Of a DNA stretch of 9,533 bases, positions 1 to 6,206 are shown in pieces. The position numbers and the translations under genes were made by a program. Within the stretch, counting starts at the first letter, position 1; the number at the start of each line of letters is the position of its first letter. The stretch spans positions 1 through 9,533 of the forward strand of contig JAJYBO010000101.1 of the NCBI GenBank assembly GCA_021778975.1, in the 5' to 3' direction. Source of the DNA: Deltaproteobacteria bacterium (GTDB lineage: Bacteria; Desulfobacterota; Desulfobacteria; Desulfobacterales; Desulfatirhabdiaceae). The notes under the pieces were generated by a model that ran no database searches, had not been told where the DNA came from, and saw only the letters and a list, made by a program, of their open reading frames with translations.

Positions 1-120
1 TGCGCTGCATCCTTCGTCGTTGCGGCGTACCATAAGTACGCCTCACTCCTCAGGATTTGCGCGCCTTGCCTGCGAACTTTTTACAAAGCCGTCCGAAATT
101 CGACTTTTTACGAGGGCATC
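1..120. repeat. Probable dispersed palindromic intergenic repeat
   Basis: This non-coding stretch lies just downstream of the PAS/HisKA gene. It contains a perfect 7-bp hairpin, GGCGTAC (24-30) with GTACGCC (36-42) around a 5-nt loop, inside a longer imperfect palindrome at roughly 11-49. Further on, the 9-mer ACTTTTTAC occurs twice, at 76-84 and 103-111. From memory, similar text (GCGGCGTAC hairpin, GCGCCTTGCCTGCGAAC, repeated CTTTTTAC) recurs between genes in Desulfobacterales genomes, which would make this a REP- or MITE-like family; that is recollection, not a search. There is only one copy in the window and its left end may be cut by the window edge. The hairpin could also act in transcript ending for the neighbouring gene, but no clear T-run follows it. 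Confidence 0.5.
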
Positions 121-134
121 ATTTTTTGAAGCCA

Positions 135-1253
135 TCAAGGTTTTTTCCCGGAAGCCGCATGGATATCGAAAATCTTTTTCCCCATCACGTAATCCTTGGT
201 GGCGTATTGGGTGATTCCCTGAAATTTGCGAGTTATTTCAACTATTTTAATGATATTTTTCTGAAGAAGCTCCATCATTTCCGCTTGCTGTCGCCTGTTC
301 TGTGAGTGAATATCCAGCTTCTGACTGCATGTCAGCGCCACCTGAAGCGGATTGTTCAACTCATGCCCTACCGCGCCCGCCAGTTCAAGAATGGCCTGCA
401 ATTTTTCTTTTTCTTTCCGGTCTTCTTCGGCCTGTTTGTTTTTGGTGATATCCATAAAATACCCCAAAACGGCTTTGTTCCCCTGATACAAAACGGACGT
501 GACCGATTCCATGATCCACTTGACCGCGCCGGTCTTGTCAACGATGCAGAATTCGTAGGGTGTTTTTTCTTGGCCTTTCAGCATTTTGATGGCGTTTTTT
601 CTGGCGGCGATCCGATAGTCTTCATGGACGATCACCAGGGGATCGGTTCCCATCAGCTCTTCGACGGAGTATAAGGTGATGCGGGTGAATTCACGGTTGA
701 CGTAACGAAATTTTCCATTTTGAACCAGATAACTGCCGATCAGCGCATTGCGCATGGCCTGCATGATCTCTTCTTCGGCCTGCTTGCGATGGGTGTTGTC
801 CCGGATAAATCCTTCGATGGTGGTGGGCTGGCCTGCGGTATTGTGCAAAACTGTCCATCGGTCATGCATCCATCTTGTCGTACCGTCCGGATGCAGAAAC
901 CGGTATTCGATTTCTCCGCCGTGGCCGCCAGCCTGAAACGATGCCTGTTGGGCGGCGCGCACCATGTTCAGATCATCGGGATGAATATGCACCAGTACGC
1001 TTTTGGGGGATAATATCTTTACCCCGTGTTCTTCGAGGCTGTAGAGTTCCAGAAACAATTTGTTGAAAAACGGAAAGGTGCCGGATTCGATGTCAAATTG
1101 ATAAATAGCGTCTTGAGAGCGGTCTGCAAGCTGTTCAAACTCTTCGGTCAGGGCTTGAATGATCCCTTTGTCTTTTTCCGCTAATTTTTCGAGATCCGCT
1201 TCTAATGAGGCTATTTTTTTTTCAAGTTCCGTACAGGAAGGTTTATCCGTCAT
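135..1253 (-). CDS. PAS-PAS-HisKA sensor protein without an ATPase domain
   Basis: This is a soluble sensory protein of 372 aa. Residues about 7-42 look like a coiled coil. Two PAS domains follow, at about 43-157 and 160-277; both end in the PAC-type pattern (GFIRDNTHRKQAEEE, GYFMDITKNKQAEED). A HisKA dimerisation/phosphoacceptor helix pair spans about 285-350, with the H-box HELNNPLQ starting at the predicted phosphoacceptor His297. The protein stops about 25 residues after HisKA, so the N, G1 and G2 boxes of the HATPase_c domain are missing. It therefore cannot phosphorylate itself by the usual route; it may be phosphorylated in trans or act by dimerising with a complete kinase (inference). 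No membrane segment is seen, so the signal is probably cytoplasmic. I chose ATG 1253 because GAGGAG on the minus strand (1262-1267) lies 8 nt upstream. A GTG at 1262, which would add 3 residues, overlaps that ribosome site. The ending reads as natural: no leftover ATPase sequence follows, only the repeat. Confidence 0.88.
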   Translation of the reverse strand: MTDKPSCTELEKKIASLEADLEKLAEKDKGIIQALTEEFEQLADRSQDAIYQFDIESGTFPFFNKLFLELYSLEEHGVKILSPKSVLVHIHPDDLNMVRAAQQASFQAGGHGGEIEYRFLHPDGTTRWMHDRWTVLHNTAGQPTTIEGFIRDNTHRKQAEEEIMQAMRNALIGSYLVQNGKFRYVNREFTRITLYSVEELMGTDPLVIVHEDYRIAARKNAIKMLKGQEKTPYEFCIVDKTGAVKWIMESVTSVLYQGNKAVLGYFMDITKNKQAEEDRKEKEKLQAILELAGAVGHELNNPLQVALTCSQKLDIHSQNRRQQAEMMELLQKNIIKIVEITRKFQGITQYATKDYVMGKKIFDIHAASGKKP

Positions 1254-1261
1254 CTGCTCCA

Positions 1262-1267
1262 CTCCTC
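1262..1267 (-). promoter_or_regulatory. Ribosome binding site that decides the PAS/HisKA start
   Basis: GAGGAG on the minus strand sits 8 nt before ATG 1253 and overlaps the alternative in-frame GTG (1260-1262). It therefore supports the ATG start rather than the longer GTG form. Confidence 0.6.
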
Positions 1268-1301
1268 AGCCGTCAGTCTCTAATCCAACAACTCTTACTA
1301 T

Positions 1302-1355
1302 CTTGACCGAGAAAGTCAAGCATTATACACATTACCAGTGATAAAACATTATAAT
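1302..1355. promoter_or_regulatory. AT-rich divergent promoter candidate with a 6-bp palindrome
   Basis: This segment sits between the divergent PAS/HisKA and moeA genes. It starts with an inverted repeat, CTTGAC (1302-1307) and GTCAAG (1315-1320), around 7 nt. Consensus-like -10 hexamers lie nearby: TATAAT on the minus strand at 1322-1327 and again at 1348-1353, and TATAAT on the plus strand at 1350-1355. TTGACC (1303-1308, plus) followed by TATACA (1324-1329) has a spacer of only 15 nt, and no -35 box at the ideal 17 nt is convincing for the other hexamers. The region is promoter-like for both directions, but the exact promoters cannot be assigned. Confidence 0.35.
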
Positions 1356-1375
1356 TGGCGGTGAAAGCTTGAAAA

Positions 1376-1416
1376 ACTGTCGGATATTGACAGTATGGGT
1401 TTCAGTTGGTACTGTC
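1376..1416. promoter_or_regulatory. Three ACTGTC half-sites forming overlapping inverted repeats
   Basis: ACTGTC occurs at 1376-1381, inverted as GACAGT at 1389-1394, and again at 1411-1416. The first pair gives a 6-bp hairpin with a 7-nt loop. The second gives a perfect 7-bp hairpin, GACAGTA (1389-1395) with TACTGTC (1410-1416), with a 14-nt loop. The middle arm is shared, so in RNA the two hairpins exclude each other. In DNA the arrangement could be a multi-half-site operator for the moeA operon. A weak promoter-like pair, TTGAAA (1369-1374) and CAGTAT (1391-1396) with a 16-nt spacer, overlaps the first palindrome, which would suit repressor control. Function is inferred only. Confidence 0.35.
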
Positions 1417-1500
1417 GAAAATGAGGTATCGGGTTTGTCAATCGCCGCGGCATCTGGCGGCTGAACACAGTGAGTAGCGTATCCATTCAGGAGCGATATA

Positions 1501-2733
1501 ATGAAAGATTTTTTTAAGGTGGCTTCCATCGAGCAGGTGCTGGACTTACGTAACAAATTTCCAAAACTGGAAACCATCACCGTACCGCTGGCGGATGCCT
1601 GTGGACGGATTTCAGGAGCGTCCATTGTGGCGCCCGAAAATCTGCCGGGTTTCCGGCGCGCCACAATGGACGGCTATGCGGTTCGGGCGGCGTCCACGTT
1701 TGGCGCCACGGAAAGCAATCCTGCATACCTCACGATTGTCGGCGCATCCCGTATGGGCGAATCGCCGAATTTTTCGGTAAAAACCGGTGAAGCCGCCAGG
1801 ATTTCGACCGGCGCCATGCTGCCGGAGGGGGCGGATAGTGTCGTCATGGTCGAACATACCGAGGCTCTGGATGCCACCACACTGGAAATATACAGGAGCG
1901 CCGCTCCCGGACAGTATGTCGTCCAACCCGGAGAGGATTTTGCCAGAGAAGACATTGTTCTTACAGAAGGACAACCGCTCAGACCTCAGGAAATCGGCCT
2001 TTTGGCGGCGTTTGGCATAGACAGCGTGCAGGTTTGCCGTCAGCCGGTCATCGCCGTTATTTCCACCGGAGACGAAGTGACGCCGATTACCGAACCCCTG
2101 CATCCAGGAAAGGTGCGCGATATCAACACCCACACATTGAGCGCCCTGATACGGACCTGCGGCGCCACACCGGTTTCGTACGGCATCATTTCCGATGACC
2201 GGGAAAGTTTGCAGCGAATTCTGACCGTCGCCGCCGAAGCTTCGGATATGGTGCTGATATCGGGCGGAAGTTCGGTAGGCTCCCGCGACGTCACCATAGA
2301 TGCTTTATCCCATCTGTCAGACACCCATATCCTGATCCATGGCATTTCCATCAGTCCGGGAAAGCCAACCATCCTGGCGACATTTCACCGGAAAGCCATA
2401 TGGGGGCTTCCAGGGCATGTGGTTTCGACAATGGTGGTATTTCTCAAAGTGGTCAGGCCCTTTATTCATCATATTTCCGGAGCGCCCCCCACGCGTTTTC
2501 AGGGGTCTGTCCGCTCCGCGCGCCTTTCTCGGAATGTGGCTTCCGCGCAGGGCCGGGTGGATTACATTCGGGTAAAACTGAGAGAATCGGAAGGCGGGCT
2601 GATGGCGGATCCCATTTTAGGCAAATCCGGCCTGATCAATACCATGGTAAAGGCCGACGGTCTTGTGGAAATAGGTCTGAATGTCGAAGGACTGAATGAG
2701 GGCGCCCTTGTCGAAGTGGAACTGCTTGTGTAA
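1501..2733 (+). CDS. moeA: Molybdopterin molybdenumtransferase, MoeA family
   Basis: MoeA-family enzymes insert molybdate (or tungstate) into adenylylated molybdopterin, releasing AMP and giving the active cofactor in the cytoplasm. At 410 aa the length is normal for MoeA. Visible family motifs are MDGYA (56-60, Asp57), ISTGAMLPEGAD (101-112, Thr103), GEDF (144-147, Asp146), ISTGDE (187-192, Glu192), GGSSVGSRD (255-263, Asp263), SPGKP (285-289) and GLPGHVVS (302-309). The acidic residues fall where E. coli MoeA has Asp59, Asp142, Glu188 and Asp259. One oddity is GLPGHVVS, where E. coli has GLPGNPVS. Domain order is the usual one: domains I/II at the N-terminus, the MoaB/Mog-like domain III at about 180-325, and the beta-barrel domain IV after about 330. 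CAGGAG (1488-1493) lies 7 nt before the ATG. It is the first gene of an operon with the MoeA-PBP gene and ferritin. Confidence 0.93.
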   Translation: MKDFFKVASIEQVLDLRNKFPKLETITVPLADACGRISGASIVAPENLPGFRRATMDGYAVRAASTFGATESNPAYLTIVGASRMGESPNFSVKTGEAARISTGAMLPEGADSVVMVEHTEALDATTLEIYRSAAPGQYVVQPGEDFAREDIVLTEGQPLRPQEIGLLAAFGIDSVQVCRQPVIAVISTGDEVTPITEPLHPGKVRDINTHTLSALIRTCGATPVSYGIISDDRESLQRILTVAAEASDMVLISGGSSVGSRDVTIDALSHLSDTHILIHGISISPGKPTILATFHRKAIWGLPGHVVSTMVVFLKVVRPFIHHISGAPPTRFQGSVRSARLSRNVASAQGRVDYIRVKLRESEGGLMADPILGKSGLINTMVKADGLVEIGLNVEGLNEGALVEVELLV

Positions 2734-2745
2734 GGAGATTCTGTC

Positions 2746-4677
2746 ATGTCTCATCAGCGTAATGTATATCTGCAAATGAAGACCCTGGAAGAGGCTCGCG
2801 CCATTCTGTTCTCTGCGTTTGGCGCCCCGGAGATGCTTCAGACCGACACCGTATCCGTTCCCGATGCCATTGGACGGGTTTTGGCAGAAGCCGTAATGGC
2901 GCGGCTTTCTTCCCCCAGTTTTCATGCCGCGGCCATGGATGGTTTTGCGGTACTGGCGGAAACCACATTTGGCGCCAGTGAATCCAGACCCAAAACGCTT
3001 ATCCTGGGGCAGGACGCTTTTGCCGTCAACACCGGCCATGTCATGCCGGAGAACACCAACGCCGTCATCATGATCGAACATATTCATGCTGTCGGTGATG
3101 GCCAGATACAGATCGAAGCGCCGGTTTTTCCCTGGCAGAATGTGCGCCGGATGGGGGAGGACATTGTGGCGACGGAACTTTTGTTTCCGCAAAACCACAA
3201 AATCACCCCGTACAGTATCGGCGCGTTGATTTCCGGGGGCGTTTTTTCCGTCAATGTCCGTAAAAAACCCCGTATTCTGATCGTTCCCACCGGATCCGAA
3301 CTGCTGGACTGGCGCAAAACGTCTGTTGAATCCCTGAAGCCGGGCCAGGTGATAGAATCCAACACCGCTGTTTTGTCCGCGCTGGTGGAAGCCTGGGGCG
3401 CTCAGGCCATCTGTAACGATATTATCCGGGACGATCTGAAAACGCTCACAGGCATTTTGCAGGAAGCCGTCCGGAAAGATGTGGATATGATCCTGACAGT
3501 GGGTGGGTCATCTGCCGGCTCCGAGGATTTCAGCAGGGCGGCGATTCAGGACATCGGAGATGTGCTGGTTCACGGCGTTACCATGATGCCAGGAAAACCC
3601 GTGATTATAGGAAGTGTCCATAGCAAGCCTGTTTTTGGGATCCCCGGATATCCGGTATCCGCCATTGTTGCGTTTGAACAGCTTGTCGGCCCTCTGATCG
3701 CCAGGATGCTGGGGCAGCCGGAACCTCGACGGGTGACGGCGACGGTGGAGCCTATCCGAAAAATTCCCTCAAAAGCCGGTCTGGAGGAGTTTTTGCGGGT
3801 GCAACTTGGCAATGTCAATGGGCGGATTGTCGCAATTCCGCTGCCCCGCGGCTCCGGGTGCATTACCACCCTGACAAAGGCGGACGGCATGATTCGCATT
3901 CCGCATCACAGCGAAGGCATTATGGAAAACGAACGGGTGCAGGCGGAACTGCTGCGTCCCATGACCTCCATCAACAACACCGTCGTTGTGGTCGGCAGCC
4001 ATGACAATACGCTGGATGTATTGTCGGATATGATCGCCGCCCGTTATCCTGGTATGACGCTGTCATCGAGTCATGTGGGCAGCATGGGCGGCCTGACAGC
4101 AATCCGGAAAGGCGTATGCCACATGGCCGGCTCCCATCTTCTCGATACGGAAGACGGTTCTTATAATCTTTCATACATTCGGAAAATTCTGCCGAACATG
4201 CCGGTCAAACGGGTGCAGCTCGTGTTCAGGGATCAGGGGCTGATGGTGGCGCCCGGAAATCCGAAAGGCATTCAGGGTATCGAGGACCTGGCGCGTAAGG
4301 ATGTCCGGTTTATCAACCGTCAGGGAGGATCCGGCACCCGAGTGCTTCTGGATTATCGTCTGAACCAGTTGCATATCCCCCCTGAAGACATTGCCGGATA
4401 CAATACGGACGAATTCACACACATGGCGGTGGCGGTCGCCGTTCTGGGCGGAACCGCGGATGCGGGGCTGGGCATTTTCGCCGCGGCAAGGGCGTTGAAT
4501 CTCGATTTTATCCCGGTGGTTACCGAACAGTATGACCTGATTATCCCCGAAATGTTTTTTAAAACCGAAAACATTCAGCGACTGCTGGATGTGATCCGCT
4601 CCGACATCTTTAAGGACAAGGTCAACCGGTTGGGCGGATATCATACCGAAAGAACCGGAGAGGTTCTGGAACCCTGA
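2746..4677 (+). CDS. MoeA fused to a C-terminal PBP-like substrate-binding domain
   Basis: This is a second, divergent MoeA-family protein (643 aa) with an extra C-terminal domain. The MoeA part (about 1-405) keeps MDGFA (64-68, Asp65), NTGHVMPENTNAV (96-107 region, Thr97), GEDI (137-140, Asp139), PTGSE (181-185, Glu185), GGSSAGSED (253-261, Asp261), MPGKP (281-285) and GIPGYPVS (298-305), so it looks catalytically complete. Residues about 412-625 form a periplasmic-binding-protein-like fold of the kind annotated as PBP_like beside MoeA or HTH domains. Typical pieces are VGSHDNTLD (416-424), MAGSHLLD (460-467) and FINRQGGSGTR (522-531). No signal peptide is present, so this domain works in the cytoplasm, perhaps binding an oxyanion or a cofactor precursor (inference). 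AAGGAG overlaps the stop codon of the preceding gene and lies 8 nt before the ATG; the gap is 12 nt. The enzyme may handle a different metal or target from its neighbour. Confidence 0.92.
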   Translation: MSHQRNVYLQMKTLEEARAILFSAFGAPEMLQTDTVSVPDAIGRVLAEAVMARLSSPSFHAAAMDGFAVLAETTFGASESRPKTLILGQDAFAVNTGHVMPENTNAVIMIEHIHAVGDGQIQIEAPVFPWQNVRRMGEDIVATELLFPQNHKITPYSIGALISGGVFSVNVRKKPRILIVPTGSELLDWRKTSVESLKPGQVIESNTAVLSALVEAWGAQAICNDIIRDDLKTLTGILQEAVRKDVDMILTVGGSSAGSEDFSRAAIQDIGDVLVHGVTMMPGKPVIIGSVHSKPVFGIPGYPVSAIVAFEQLVGPLIARMLGQPEPRRVTATVEPIRKIPSKAGLEEFLRVQLGNVNGRIVAIPLPRGSGCITTLTKADGMIRIPHHSEGIMENERVQAELLRPMTSINNTVVVVGSHDNTLDVLSDMIAARYPGMTLSSSHVGSMGGLTAIRKGVCHMAGSHLLDTEDGSYNLSYIRKILPNMPVKRVQLVFRDQGLMVAPGNPKGIQGIEDLARKDVRFINRQGGSGTRVLLDYRLNQLHIPPEDIAGYNTDEFTHMAVAVAVLGGTADAGLGIFAAARALNLDFIPVVTEQYDLIIPEMFFKTENIQRLLDVIRSDIFKDKVNRLGGYHTERTGEVLEP

Positions 4678-4680
4678 ATC

Positions 4681-4688
4681 AAAGGAGG
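4681..4688 (+). promoter_or_regulatory. Strong ribosome binding site of the ferritin gene
   Basis: AAAGGAGG lies 8 nt before ATG 4697. A nearer ATG at 4692 reads only two codons before TGA, in another frame, so 4697 is the real start. Confidence 0.75.
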
Positions 4689-4696
4689 CTTATGCG

Positions 4697-5233
4697 ATGA
4701 TCGGAGAACGGTTGTGTCACGCAATGAATGAGCAGATTAAAAACGAACTGGAATCCTATTACATCTATCTGTCCATGACGGGCTGGTTACACGCCAGAAA
4801 TCTCGATGGCATGGCGCACTGGATGCGCTGCCAGGCCCACGAAGAAATGATACATGCCATGAAATTTTTTGACCATATTCACGACAGGGGCGGGAAAGTC
4901 GTCCTTCTCAACCTGAATCAGCTCAAAACGGACTGGGCGTCTCCTCTGGAAATCTGGGAGGATACGCTTCGGCACGAACAGTTTATCTCCAGCAAAATAA
5001 ATGATCTGACCACCATTGCTCGTGAGGAGAAAGATTATACGTCAGAGCCGATGCTGGCATGGTTTTCAAAAGAGCAGATGGAAGAAGAAGCCACCGCCGG
5101 CAAAATGCTGGAACAGATTCGGATGATCGAAAGCAATCAGACCGGTATTCTGCTGCTGGATCGGGAATTGGGCGCGCGGGTGTTTCCCGCGGGGTCGCCT
5201 TTGGATCCGCTGGCTTACAATGTTACTGCGTAA
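4697..5233 (+). CDS. ftnA: Non-heme bacterial ferritin (iron storage)
   Basis: Ferritins form 24-subunit shells that oxidise Fe(II) at a di-iron centre and store it as a mineral in the cytoplasm. At 178 aa the subunit is of normal size, with a four-helix bundle plus a short fifth helix. The ferroxidase residues align position for position with E. coli FtnA: Glu17, Glu50, His53 (AHEEMIHAMKFF), Glu94 and Gln127. The third-site acidic residues Glu49, Glu126, Glu129 and Glu130 are also present, apart from changes I cannot judge by eye: residue 126 is Glu, 127 Gln, 129-131 Glu. The heme-binding Met52 of bacterioferritin is absent (Ile52), which argues against Bfr. The gene lies 19 nt after the MoeA-PBP gene, so it is probably co-transcribed; no separate iron-regulated promoter can be seen in so short a gap, though one inside the upstream gene is possible. 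Storage of iron beside Mo/W cofactor genes fits an organism rich in metalloenzymes, but a direct link is unproven. Confidence 0.93.
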   Translation: MIGERLCHAMNEQIKNELESYYIYLSMTGWLHARNLDGMAHWMRCQAHEEMIHAMKFFDHIHDRGGKVVLLNLNQLKTDWASPLEIWEDTLRHEQFISSKINDLTTIAREEKDYTSEPMLAWFSKEQMEEEATAGKMLEQIRMIESNQTGILLLDRELGARVFPAGSPLDPLAYNVTA

Positions 5234-5241
5234 AATGCAGG

Positions 5242-5285
5242 GGAGGGGATGTCTGTGGTTGCATGTCGAAACAGATATCCTCTTT
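5242..5285 (+). terminator. Stem-loop after ferritin, possible terminator
   Basis: Between two convergent genes, 5242-5256 can pair with 5271-5285 around a 14-nt loop. The core is GGATGTCTGT (5247-5256) with ACAGATATCC (5271-5280), containing one G-U pair, and extends outward with several more G-U pairs. It lies 8 nt after the ferritin stop. The 3' arm ends in TCTTT but no strong U-run follows, so it may be a weak terminator or a 3'-end-protecting hairpin. The G-U pairs become A-C mismatches on the other strand, so it favours the plus-strand transcript. Confidence 0.4.
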
Positions 5286-5298
5286 GCAGTATATCGGC

Positions 5299-5328
5299 GT
5301 CATGGATCAGAATAATCGCATCCATGAC
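5299..5328. repeat. Perfect 9-bp inverted repeat over the rhomboid stop codon
   Basis: GTCATGGAT (5299-5307) and ATCCATGAC (5320-5328) are exact reverse complements with 12 nt between them. The structure covers the last codons and stop of the rhomboid gene. No T-run follows on either strand, so it does not look like a classic intrinsic terminator; it may stabilise or end the minus-strand mRNA, or be chance. Confidence 0.4.
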
Positions 5329-6170
5329 AGCAGCAAAATTCCCAAAACCGCGGCAAGCGACATATGTTGAATCAACGGAGATGGCCGTCCGGCGGCGCAT
5401 ACTTCATACAGGCAGCCCAGCACAATGCCACAGGCAAACCCCATCAAATGGGCAATGATGTCCGTGTGTGCGCCGGCGCTGAACAGCCCCAGCATACAGA
5501 CGCCGCCGGCAAGCGGAAGCCAGGCCCGAAACCGCTGGGAAGCATCCCGAAATTTTCCAAGAAACCGATGTGCGCTCAGAACGCCTACCGCGCCGAATAC
5601 CGCTGTGGAAGCACCGACAGACACATGGCCGCTTTGATAGAGAAGGGCCGTGAAATAATTTCCTGATGCGCCGGATAAAACCACCGAAAGCAGCCCTGTT
5701 CCAAACCCCTGAATACTGCATACCGGGGTGACAAAGATCATGAGGCCCGCAAGGTTGCCAACCAGATGCACAATCCCCGAATGCAGCATCAGCGCCGTAA
5801 CCACCCGATACAGTTCGCCATGGCATACGGCGTCGGCGGAAAGCCCAAATTTTTCGATGTATCCGCCTGTACCGCCATTACGCGTTATGGCGACATGGCA
5901 GACCAGTATGGTCAGCGCCGCCCATAACCCGCCGGTATTGTCATACCAGGTTTCATCGCCATCGGAAGCGTCCTTTTCGGAAGGATCCGTTTCCGAATAA
6001 TACGCCTCTATTTCAGCCAGCGCCTTTTCATGATCGTTCGGCCAGACCAGGAGCGTCCATTGCCCTCCGGAGTCGTCTTTGAATGTGTGACAGGCGATCC
6101 CCGCGGAAGTCAGCACCAGAATGCAGATATTGGCGTCTTCTTCGGAAAGATGGGTCAGCAGTTCGATCAC
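5307..6170 (-). CDS. Rhomboid-family intramembrane serine protease
   Basis: Rhomboids cut transmembrane proteins within the membrane using a Ser-His dyad. This protein has 287 aa. Residues about 1-75 form a small soluble N-terminal part (ILVLTSAGIACHTF, LLVWPNDHEKALAEIEAYY) resembling the DUF2007-like signal-transducing domain, followed by an acidic linker. Six or so membrane segments follow from about 82 to 285. The catalytic Ser188 lies in GASTAVFG and the catalytic His241 in AHLMGFACG; they are 53 residues apart, exactly as Ser201 and His254 of E. coli GlpG. HSGIVHLVGN gives His130, His135 and Asn139, again with GlpG spacing (His145, His150, Asn154). Thr replaces the usual small residue after the catalytic Ser. 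The start is GTG 6170, supported by GGAGG on the minus strand (6178-6182) 7 nt upstream. It is the last gene of the minus-strand operon, 36 nt after the glycosyltransferase. Its substrate is unknown. Confidence 0.9.
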   Translation of the reverse strand: MIELLTHLSEEDANICILVLTSAGIACHTFKDDSGGQWTLLVWPNDHEKALAEIEAYYSETDPSEKDASDGDETWYDNTGGLWAALTILVCHVAITRNGGTGGYIEKFGLSADAVCHGELYRVVTALMLHSGIVHLVGNLAGLMIFVTPVCSIQGFGTGLLSVVLSGASGNYFTALLYQSGHVSVGASTAVFGAVGVLSAHRFLGKFRDASQRFRAWLPLAGGVCMLGLFSAGAHTDIIAHLMGFACGIVLGCLYEVCAAGRPSPLIQHMSLAAVLGILLLSWMRLF

Positions 6171-6206
6171 GCCCCGGCCTCCGTGACGTTATGCCTGTGA
6201 TATACA

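Noticed and set aside
135..1253. PAS/HisKA gene as a pseudogene made by repeat insertion
   Set aside because: The protein ends cleanly about 15 nt before the repeat-like region, and no ATPase-like sequence is seen in any frame of 1-134; a true insertion would need the missing half beyond the window, which cannot be checked here.
1395..1477. Two tiny overlapping reading frames in the moeA leader (9 codons from 1395, then 18 codons from 1421, with an ATGA overlap)
   Set aside because: Neither has a ribosome binding site and the peptides show no regulatory codon run; most likely chance.
1421..1500. Moco riboswitch in front of moeA
   Set aside because: There is a short GC-rich stem near 1443-1461, but I could not recognise the conserved Moco motif; a covariance-model search would be decisive.
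1332..1664. 110-codon minus-strand open frame across the moeA start
   Set aside because: It overlaps the well-supported moeA gene, covers the promoter region and resembles no known protein.
5404..5826. 140-codon frame antiphase to the rhomboid gene
   Set aside because: It is a same-strand shadow of the rhomboid coding sequence, with no motif or start signal.
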